36,785 bases of DNA from Streptomyces sp. DSM 15324. Its GTDB lineage: Bacteria > Actinomycetota > Actinomycetes > Streptomycetales > Streptomycetaceae. A program made the translations under genes and the position numbers. Under the pieces are notes generated by a model, which was not told the DNA's origin, did not search any database, and saw nothing but the letters and a program-made list of their open reading frames with translations. How positions within the stretch are numbered: the stretch's first letter is position 1; each line of letters opens with the position of its first letter. Of this stretch, positions 19,270-26,140 are shown in pieces. Location: NCBI RefSeq assembly GCF_001514285.1, contig NZ_KQ949036.1, forward strand, positions 249,350-286,134, written 5' to 3'.

Positions 19270-19313
19270 GCCGAAGGGCGGCCGGTGTCCGACGACACCG
19301 GCCGCCCTTCGGC
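19270..19313. terminator. Bidirectional terminator with perfect 20-bp stem
   Basis: Arms at 19270-19289 and 19294-19313 are perfect complements over 20 bp with a 4-base loop CGAC; each arm carries the GCCGAAGGGCGGCC core or its complement. It lies 42 bp after ribF and 5 bp beyond the stop of the convergent minus-strand gene, so it should serve both. No T-run is present on the plus side. Confidence 0.88.
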
Positions 19314-19318
19314 GTACG

Positions 19319-22300
19319 TCACTGCTGCGGGGGCGGAGGCGGGGGAGGGGTCTGGCCGCCGTCGCCGTCCGGCCGGGGCGGTGGCGGGTAGCCGTAGCCC
19401 GCCGGGGGCTGGGGCGGCTGGGGGTAGCCGTAACCGGCCGGGGGCTGGGGCGGCCCGGGCTGCGGCGGCTGCGGCGGGTAGGGCTGACCGGGCGGCTGCT
19501 CGGACTGCGGCGGGTACGGGGCCGGACCGGGAGGGCCCTGCAGGGGGTACGGCTGGGGCGGCTGGGCCGTGTGGGGAGGCTGGGCTGCGTGTGGCGCCTC
19601 GGGCGGGTACGGCTGGCCGGGGAAAGGCTGGGCCGGATACGGCTGACCCTCTCCGGGCCGACCGGGGGCGGCCGGGAAATGCGCCGACGGGCCGGGCGCC
19701 GACGGGCCGGGATACTGCCGACCGGCGTAGGGCTGCCCGGCGTAGGGCTGCCCGGGGCCCGTCTGCCCGGGGAACCCTCCCGGCTGGGCCGGATACGGCT
19801 GACCCGGCTGGCCGGGGTACGGCTGGTGCTGGAAGGGGTACGGCGGCTGCTGTTGGCCTGGCATCGGCGGGGCGGCGACCGGCGGCGGGTTGCCGTCGTT
19901 CGTCCACAGGCCGTGCATCTGCTGATGCCGTACGAAGTCCTCGGCGACCATCGCCGCGAGGTTGAAGTACGCGTCCCGCACCTTGGGCCGCATCATGTCG
20001 AGGTCGACCTCGGCACCGGCCGCGAGATGCTCGTCGAACGGGACCACGACCACACCGCGGCAGCGCGTCTCGAAGTGCTGCACGATGTCCTCGACCTTGA
20101 TCATCTTGCCGGTCTCGCGCACCCCCGAGATGACGGTGATGGACCGCGAGACCAGCTCCGCGTACCCGTGCGCGGACAGCCAGTCCAGCGTCGTACTGGC
20201 GCTGCTCGCCCCGTCGACCGACGGCGTCGAGATGATGATCAGCTGATCGGCGAGGTCGAGCACCCCACGCATCGCGCTGTAGAGCAGGCCGGTGCCCGAG
20301 TCGGTGAGGATGACCGGGTACTGCTTGCCGAGCACGTCTATCGCGCGCCGGTAGTCCTCGTCGTTGAAGGTCGTGGAGACGGCCGGGTCGACGTCGTTGG
20401 CGATGATCTCCAGGCCCGAGGGCGCCTGGGATGTGAACCGCCGGATGTCCATGTACGAGTTGAGGTACGGGATCGCCTGGACGAGGTCGCGGATGGTGGC
20501 CCCGGTCTCCCGCCGCACCCGCCGGCCGAGCGTACCGGCGTCCGGGTTGGCGTCGATCGCGAGGATCTTGTCCTGGCGCTCGATGGCGAGGGTGGAGCCG
20601 AGCGCGGTGGTGGTCGTCGTCTTGCCGACACCGCCCTTGAGACTGATGACGGCGATGCGGTAGCAGGAGAGCACCGGCGTACGGATCAGCTCCAGCTTGC
20701 GCTGCCGCTCCGCCTCCTCCTTCTTCCCACCGAGCTTGAAACGGGAGGACGATGCGGTCGGACGTCCGCTCTTCGCCTTCTGCTTCTTGTTGTTGAGCAG
20801 CCGGTCCGAGGACAGCTCCACGGCCGCGGTGTAACCCAGCGGCGCGGCGCCGGGGTTGACCGGCTGCCGCTGATCGTGCTGGACGGCCTGCGGCCAGGCG
20901 GCACCGACCCGGGGGTCGACGGGCTGCTGCGGAGGCTGCGGCGGGTGCCCGGGCTGCGCGGCGGCTTCGGGGGTGTGCACGGGGTGCTGAGCCCCGTACG
21001 GCGGCTGCCCGGGGAAGCCCTGAGGCGCTCCCGGGACCTCGGGCACGCGTCCGTCGGCCTGGTGGGGGATACCGGGCTGGGGCTGGGGCTGGGGGTGAGG
21101 CGCGGGCGGCGTCTGGGGGAAGCCGTAGCCGGCAGGGGCGGGGGGCGCGGGGGGCTGCGGGAAGCCGTACGCACCGGCGGCGTCGGGCGCGGGCGGTCGC
21201 GGGAACCCGTACCCGTCAGGGGTGTTGGGGGCGGGAGGCGGCGGGAAGCCGTAGCCAGGCTGCTGCTGCTGCGGGGTGGGCGGCTGCGGAAACCCGTAGG
21301 CGGGCGGCTGTGGGGCCAGCTGGGCGGCGGGCTGCGGCGCGGGCGGTGCCGCCTCGGGCCGAGCCGGCGCGGGTTCGGCCTGCTGGTGCGGCAGCGGCTG
21401 GGCGGGCCACTGGGCCGCAGGCGCGGGAGCCGCGGGCTCGTACGACGGCGGCAACGGCGGCACCCCACCCTGCGGCACGGGCGGCGGAGCCCAGGCAGGC
21501 TGAGCGGCGGCGGACGCGGCGTGCTCCTCGGCGCCGTCGGGGGCGTCGGTGGCTTCGGCGGGCTCGGGAGCGGCCTGCCCGGAGTCCTCACTGGCGACCA
21601 CGCCTTCGGCGGAGTCGTCGGCAGCGGGGGAGGCCTCGTCGGCGCCGGTCGGGGCCTCGGCCGCGCCCTCCGGAGCTGCCTCTTGGTCGTGCGAAGGACC
21701 GCTGTCGGCGCCGACGACGTCGGCCGCAGCCGCCTCGGGCTCGGTGTCGGTCCCGGGCTGGGTGTCGGTCCCGGGCTGGGTGTCCGTCCCGGGCTCGGTG
21801 TCCGTCCCGGCCTCGTCCTCGTGCGCGGCCGTGCCGGTCTCACCGGCCGCCTCCGCCTCTACCTGCTCGGCAGGCTCCGCGGTCGGTTCCCCGGTCGGTG
21901 CACCGGTCGGCTCGCCGGCCTGCTCCTCGATCTGCTGCTGCTTGACGGCCACAGGGGAGATCCGCAGAGTGGCGCCGCTCTCCAGGTCCCCGCTCTCAGC
22001 ACCACTCGCCTCGACGGGCGCAGCCGGAACGGCGGCCGGCGCCTGCGGCACGGGCGGTGGGGCGAAGGGCGCGGGAGCGGCGGGAGGAGCAGCGGGAGGA
22101 GCGACGGGCGGGGCATAAGGCGCCGTGGCGGCACCCGGCATCTCCGGCGGTGGCGGGGGAACCTGCCCCGGCGGCAGGAACGGCGCGGGAGGCTGGAACG
22201 GAGCCAGGCCCGGAACCGGAGGCTGGAACGGAGCCAGGCCCGGCACCGGGGGCTGGAACGGCGCCGGCGACGGGGCGGCAGGAGCCGTCCCCGGCCCCGC

Positions 22301-22600
22301 CCCCTGACCCGATACCTCCCCTTGGCTCGGCACGGACCCGGAGTCAGGAGCGTTTGACGGCGCTCCCGTCGTCCCGCCGGTTCCGCCGATTCCGCCGGTC
22401 GCGCCAGTCGCGCCGGTCCCCTCGGTCTCCGTAGTCCCTGTGGTCGAACCCGAACCCCCGCCCGCATTCTGGGTGTACCAAGCGGGCGGCGCGTAGTCGA
22501 TGGTGAACTCGCCCGTCATCTCAAGGGCGGATTCCGCGTCGGGCTGGTCATCGCCGGGTGTGGCCCAGCCCCCGCGCGTCCCGTCCCGATCGCTGCTCAC
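19319..22600 (-). CDS. ParA/MinD-like ATPase with long Pro/Gln-rich arms
   Basis: 1093 aa from GTG 22600, with AGGAGGAATT directly upstream on the minus strand. A short conserved N-terminal patch (EMTGEFTIDYAPPAWYTQN) is followed by about 590 disordered residues with internal repeats: PFQPPVPGLA (three copies), GTDTEP/GTDTQP (four) and YGFPxPP (five). The ATPase domain spans about residues 645-905, with a deviant Walker A KGGVGKTTT (Lys655, Lys660), KILAIDANPDAGTLG, and PVILTDSGTGLLYSAMRGVLDLADQLIIISTPSVDGA. The C-terminal 180 residues are again PYPxQP-type repeats. Similar Pro-rich ParA-like proteins lie next to type VII (ESX) secretion loci in Actinobacteria, so a role there or in positioning is possible, but no ESX genes are present in the window. 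Confidence 0.85.
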   Translation of the reverse strand: MSSDRDGTRGGWATPGDDQPDAESALEMTGEFTIDYAPPAWYTQNAGGGSGSTTGTTETEGTGATGATGGIGGTGGTTGAPSNAPDSGSVPSQGEVSGQGAGPGTAPAAPSPAPFQPPVPGLAPFQPPVPGLAPFQPPAPFLPPGQVPPPPPEMPGAATAPYAPPVAPPAAPPAAPAPFAPPPVPQAPAAVPAAPVEASGAESGDLESGATLRISPVAVKQQQIEEQAGEPTGAPTGEPTAEPAEQVEAEAAGETGTAAHEDEAGTDTEPGTDTQPGTDTQPGTDTEPEAAAADVVGADSGPSHDQEAAPEGAAEAPTGADEASPAADDSAEGVVASEDSGQAAPEPAEATDAPDGAEEHAASAAAQPAWAPPPVPQGGVPPLPPSYEPAAPAPAAQWPAQPLPHQQAEPAPARPEAAPPAPQPAAQLAPQPPAYGFPQPPTPQQQQPGYGFPPPPAPNTPDGYGFPRPPAPDAAGAYGFPQPPAPPAPAGYGFPQTPPAPHPQPQPQPGIPHQADGRVPEVPGAPQGFPGQPPYGAQHPVHTPEAAAQPGHPPQPPQQPVDPRVGAAWPQAVQHDQRQPVNPGAAPLGYTAAVELSSDRLLNNKKQKAKSGRPTASSSRFKLGGKKEEAERQRKLELIRTPVLSCYRIAVISLKGGVGKTTTTTALGSTLAIERQDKILAIDANPDAGTLGRRVRRETGATIRDLVQAIPYLNSYMDIRRFTSQAPSGLEIIANDVDPAVSTTFNDEDYRRAIDVLGKQYPVILTDSGTGLLYSAMRGVLDLADQLIIISTPSVDGASSASTTLDWLSAHGYAELVSRSITVISGVRETGKMIKVEDIVQHFETRCRGVVVVPFDEHLAAGAEVDLDMMRPKVRDAYFNLAAMVAEDFVRHQQMHGLWTNDGNPPPVAAPPMPGQQQPPYPFQHQPYPGQPGQPYPAQPGGFPGQTGPGQPYAGQPYAGRQYPGPSAPGPSAHFPAAPGRPGEGQPYPAQPFPGQPYPPEAPHAAQPPHTAQPPQPYPLQGPPGPAPYPPQSEQPPGQPYPPQPPQPGPPQPPAGYGYPQPPQPPAGYGYPPPPRPDGDGGQTPPPPPPPQQ

Positions 22601-23071
22601 AATTCCTCCTGGTGTGGTCGAGCACCCTCGGACTCGCTCCTGCCGTGCCGGGGCGCGACCTTTTCGTCGTACGCGGTGGTTTCGAGGCCGTCCGAGGTCA
22701 TCGACGCACCGGCCCTCCCCGAGGACACCGACACCCACCCCTCCGGGTTTCCGGCATGGCGCCCCGTACCAGCCTAATCATCAGATGCCCCGGCCCGGCA
22801 GGCCCGCCCACCCCGGAAGGCCCGGAAGGCCCGGAACGACTCGGTCCCCGCGGGGTGCAGCCCGGCCGGCGTCAACGCGCCTCCCCCCTCCAGGACTTTC
22901 CCCTGTGCGTACGTGCGGTTGCTGGTGCGTCCGAGGTCCGTGCTGCACGGCGCTCCTGCTGACAACGACCGGGAACGACGGGCGATAGGGTGCCCGTGAG
23001 CCATATGAGCAGTTGCGAATCGGCCGCGTAGAGCAGGCAGTTGTACGGCCGCACCCGAAAGGCAATCCGAC
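22601..23071. promoter_or_regulatory. Divergent spacer with two candidate -10 elements
   Basis: No convincing gene was seen in these 471 bases; open frames on both strands have atypical composition. TAGGCT on the minus strand (22776-22771) could be a -10 for the ParA-like gene. TAGGGT on the plus strand (22986-22991) could be a -10 for the beta-propeller gene; CTGACA (22959-22964) resembles a -35 but the spacing of 21 is too long. A GGAAGGCCC repeat (two copies near 22815-22835) is also present. Confidence 0.35.
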
Positions 23072-24604
23072 GTGAGCTTCGGCCCACCGCCGTCCGTCTA
23101 CACCCATTCCTCGATCGCTGCGGACAGCAGTGCGAAGAAGCGCCGCCGGTACTGGCTCGTGTGGGCCTCGGCCCTCGTGCTGGTCGCCGCTCTCGGCACC
23201 GGCGCCTGGTTCCTGTGGGGCGCCGAGCGCGACGTGACGCCGAAGAAGCGGCCCGCCTCCGCCCAAGGCCCCCTGGACATCCGCGAGACCGTCGAGAAGC
23301 AGCCCGCCGGCACGGTCGGCGCCATGGCCTTCCGGTTCTCCGTGGACGACCTGAGCCCCGGCGAGTCGTACGAGCTGCCCGGTATGTGGGCCACCGACAG
23401 GATCCTCGCCAAGGGCATCAACAAAACCCTCGTCGGTTTCGCCGTGGGCACCGACGCCGCCCCCGGCGACGAGAAGTGGAAGCTCCCCCTCGCCGGCCGG
23501 ATATGCGGCTACACCCGCCATGTCACCGGCGACAACCGCACCGCCGTGCTCTACGCGGGCAAGGACGACGAACACGCCCTCTGCGACCACGTGGCCTTCT
23601 TCGACCTCGACGACGGCAAGCAGGTCTGGTCGCACGAGTTCCCCGTCCACGGCACCGGCGCCGGCTCGCGGAAGCCGACGACCGACGCCCTCCAGGACAC
23701 CCCGAGCGTGACCCTCACCCACGACACGGTCGCCGTCACCTGGGGCGGCGGCACGCTCGCCTACGACATGGACCACGGCAGGCAGCGGTGGAGCACCCGG
23801 GCGACCGGAACCTGCCACGACGACGGTGCCGCGGGCGGAGGCGCGCTGCTCGTCCGCGAGCGGTGCCGGAACGGCGAAGAGAACCTCCCGGTCGACAGCT
23901 GGGACCTCCTCACCTACAAGATCCGCAAGGTGGACCCGTAGACCGGGCGCACCCGGTGGACGTACTCCGCCGCCAAGGGCATCCGCTCGGTCGACGTCCC
24001 CTCCACCGACCCCGCCGTCCTCGCCGTGTCGGCCGGCGACACCGCCATCACCGAACTGCTCTCCCTCGACGACGACGGCAGGAACCGCGCCACGATCCGC
24101 CTCCAGAACGGCACTTACGTCGGCGAATGCGCGCTCCAGGACGACTACACCGTCCTGGACTACTGCCCGACCGTCGCGGTCGGCGCCGGCCAGGTCTTCC
24201 TGCGCAGCAAGGACGACATCGGCAAGCACACCTCGAACTGGGTCATCGGCTTCGACCTGGCCACCGGGAACACCACCCGGAAGTTCGAGTCCGGCCCCGA
24301 CTCGCTGCTGATCCCCGTCGACGTGAGCGGCGACCGGCTGCTCGCCCTGCGGGAGAGCCAGGACCGCATCGCCCCCAACGCGCTCGTCGCGCTCGACCCG
24401 AAGACCGGTGAGGAGAAGCCCTTCTTCTACTTCGACCTGCCGCCCGAGGGGGAGAACTTCACGTCGATCGACTTCACCGACGTCCTGGTCCAGAACGGCC
24501 GCCTCTACTTCGGCGCCAAGTCCATCACCGGCCCCGCCAAGAACCAGCCCCGCTGGGTCTACGCCGTGCTCGGCATAGGCAGCAGCCCACTGAAGAACCC
24601 CTGA
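23072..24604 (+). pseudogene. Membrane-anchored beta-propeller (PQQ-like repeat) protein interrupted by in-frame TAG
   Basis: One frame runs 510 codons from GTG 23072 to TGA 24602-24604, broken only by TAG at 23939-23941 (codon 290). The first part (289 aa) has a short cytoplasmic start, a basic KKRRRYW, one membrane helix (about residues 28-48, LVWASALVLVAALGTGAWFLW) and beta-rich repeats such as HVAFFDLDDGKQVWSHEFP and GGTLAYDMDHGRQRWSTRATG. After TAG the same frame continues with TGRTRWTYSAAKG, VIGFDLATGNTTRKFE and LVALDPKTGEEKPFFYF, the same blade type. VDP-stop-TGRTRW looks exactly like a VDPxTG blade with one codon lost. A single base change from AAG, GAG or CAG would explain it. It could be a recent pseudogene, a sequencing error or readthrough. 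AAGG upstream of GTG is a weak ribosome site. Confidence 0.8.
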
Positions 24605-24903
24605 GCTTGTTCTTAACCTCTGCGCCGTTGGACTTCTGCTGAGGGTCCGCGGCGGGCCGGGTTGCGTGGGGCCATCTCGGCATGCGCCTGGGCCAGTCCC
24701 CCTCCCCGATCCAGCCCCCGGCCTTCTGCCGACCCCCGCCCCGGGCGCCCAGACCCTCTCGGACCTGTCCCGCCTACCTGCCCGCGGCCCCCGGGCGCCC
24801 AGCCCTCACGTCGCCCGGCCCCTCGAGCGCCTTGGCGTCGAGCGCCTTGCTCCCCGGCCCCGCCAAGCGCCGTCCGCGCGCCCCGTTCCCCGGAGCTCTC
24901 GCC
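24605..24903. other. Pyrimidine-rich spacer without recognised gene
   Basis: From 24676 on, the plus strand is very C-rich with short repeats (CGGGCGCCCAG twice, near 24747 and 24792; GAGCGCCTTG twice, near 24827-24848). Open frames on both strands have proline/arginine-rich translations of no recognisable family. No strong hairpin was identified. It probably contains the 3' ends of the two convergent transcripts. Confidence 0.5.
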
Positions 24904-25203
24904 CTACCCCTCCACCCGATCCCTCTGATCCCCCCGGTCCCCCCGGTCCAGATCGAACTCCCCGTCGCGCGCCCCCAGCACGAACGCCCGCCATTCGCCC
25001 TCCGTGTAGCGCAGCACCGTGTCCGGGTCCAGTGAGGACCGCATCGCCACCGCGCCGCCCGGCAGGTCCGCGATCTCGACGCGCTCCTCGTGCTCCTCGG
25101 TGCCCGGCGCGCACTTCCACTCGACGCCGGAGATGTCGAGCGCGTACAGCTCGTCCCGCTCGCGCTCCTTGCGTGCCTTCATCTCCGCTTCCGTCTCCGC
25201 CAT
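24904..25203 (-). CDS. DUF397 domain protein
   Basis: 99 aa from ATG 25203, preceded on the minus strand by a GGGGA purine stretch about 10 bases upstream. The central part (WKCAPGTEEHEERVEIADLPGGAVAMRSSLDPDTVLRYTEGEWRAFVLGARDGEFD) is a typical DUF397 domain: a short beta-rich sequence ending in the W-x-A-F-hydrophobic-x-G-x-R/K-D-GEFD signature. DUF397 proteins are abundant in Streptomyces, often paired with an XRE-family regulator; no such partner gene is adjacent here. The N-terminal 22 residues are charged and helical (ETEAEMKARKERERDELYAL). TAGGGT on the minus strand at 25272-25267 is a plausible -10. Function unknown. Confidence 0.85.
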   Translation of the reverse strand: MAETEAEMKARKERERDELYALDISGVEWKCAPGTEEHEERVEIADLPGGAVAMRSSLDPDTVLRYTEGEWRAFVLGARDGEFDLDRGDRGDQRDRVEG

Positions 25204-25336
25204 GGCACCGCGTCCCCTTCCCCACTCTCTGCGACCGGTCCACAACCGATCGACGACACGTGCGTCACCCTAGTGGCCCCCCACCCTCCCCCGAGATGGT
25301 TCGGATACCCGGGCGAGGGTGTCCGCCACCTCCTGG

Positions 25337-25497
25337 TACCCTGATTGTCGGCCGTTTGTGTAAGCGCCCCCGGAGCCCTCCGTATCGAGGCCCTGGAGGC
25401 CGCGCCACAGCGGATCCCGCCAGCCGAGTCACGGAAGTCACCCCGAGAAGCAGACCGGGGGCACTCGGTGGCCACACACAGACCATGAGGAGTACGC
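25337..25497 (+). promoter_or_regulatory. rpsO promoter -10 and structured leader (S15-leader candidate)
   Basis: TACCCT (25337-25342) fits the -10 consensus; no clear -35. The resulting leader can form CCGAGT/ACTCGG (25424-25429 with 25463-25468) enclosing CCCCG/CGGGG (25441-25445 with 25456-25460), just upstream of the ribosome site GAGGAG (25487-25492). Leader RNAs that bind S15 and autoregulate rpsO are known in several phyla including Actinobacteria. That this is one is inferred from position and structure only. Confidence 0.45.
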
Positions 25498-25785
25498 GTG
25501 TCGCTCGACGCCGCTACGAAGAAGCAGATCATCGCCGAGTTCGGCCAGAAGGAGGGCGACACCGGCTCCCCCGAGGTCCAGGTCGCCATGCTCTCGCGTC
25601 GGATCTCCGACCTGACCGAGCACCTCAAGACCCACAAGCACGACCACCACTCCCGCCGGGGTCTGCTGATCCTGGTCGGCCAGCGTCGTCGCCTGCTGCA
25701 GTACCTGGCCAAGAAGGACATCCAGCGCTTCCGTACGCTGGTCGACCGCCTCGGCATCCGCCGCGGTGCGGCCGGCGCCAAGTAA
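25498..25785 (+). CDS. rpsO: 30S ribosomal protein S15
   Basis: 95 aa, standard bacterial S15. Recognisable by KKQIIAEFGQKEGDTGSPEVQVAMLSRRISDLTEHLKTHKHDHHSRRGLLILVGQRRRLLQYLAKKD, with the rRNA-contacting GDTGSPEVQ and the DHHSRRGL loop. It binds 16S rRNA helices 20-22 early in 30S assembly. The start is GTG 25498, 5 bases after GAGGAG. It is followed by a hairpin and then pnp, the conserved rpsO-pnp pair. Confidence 0.97.
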   Translation: MSLDAATKKQIIAEFGQKEGDTGSPEVQVAMLSRRISDLTEHLKTHKHDHHSRRGLLILVGQRRRLLQYLAKKDIQRFRTLVDRLGIRRGAAGAK

Positions 25786-25794
25786 GACGCGTGG

Positions 25795-25829
25795 AGGGAG
25801 CGGTTCCCGTCTGGGGGCCGCTCCCTTTT
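25795..25829 (+). terminator. rpsO-pnp intergenic hairpin with T-run
   Basis: AGGGAGCGG (25795-25803) pairs with CCGCTCCCT (25818-25826), 9 bp, followed by TTT to 25829. The loop of 14 bases can pair further internally. In other bacteria, including Streptomyces, this hairpin is a partial terminator and RNase III cleavage site that sets pnp expression. Here the structure is seen; processing is inferred. Confidence 0.8.
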
Positions 25830-26140
25830 GCTGTACGTACGGAAACGTGCGGAGTGTCACCGCCCCTTTGTAGTGTGGTAGCACGACGCATGACAGCACA
25901 ACGCATGACACATCACAGAGGGTGACGACGCCCGACGCGTCCCACCCGCCGCACCACCCACAGAACGAGGAGAAGCGCACCTAGCCGCCGCCGGTCCTCG
26001 GTAGTGGCCCCCGGGGGAAGACAGCCCCGGGTGCTTCGATCGAAGACCGGCCCGCACCGCACGGCGCGCATCTCCGCAACCGTCCCTCCGCCACACGGGC
26101 GGCACGGACGAAAAGACGACAAGTAACGGAGAAAACGCTA
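25830..26140 (+). promoter_or_regulatory. pnp leader region with candidate -10, mini-ORF and palindromes
   Basis: TAGTGT (25871-25876) is a possible -10 for a pnp promoter. ACGCATGACA is directly repeated at 25886-25895 and 25901-25910, inside a possible 11-codon ORF (ATG 25890 to TGA 25923-25925, MTAQRMTHHRG). A GAGGAG near 25967 has no start codon at suitable distance. CTTCGATCGAAG (26035-26046) and CCCCCGGGGG are palindromes. Nothing else coding was seen before pnp. Confidence 0.35.

Noticed and set aside
19571..22357. Long plus-strand frame opposite the ParA-like gene
   Set aside because: It mirrors the repetitive Pro/Gln-rich coding sequence; the minus frame has a perfect ribosome site and an intact ATPase domain, the plus frame has neither.
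22774..24229. Long minus-strand frame across the spacer and beta-propeller gene
   Set aside because: Its Val/Gly/Arg-rich translation matches no family and lies opposite a frame with clear propeller repeats and a membrane helix.
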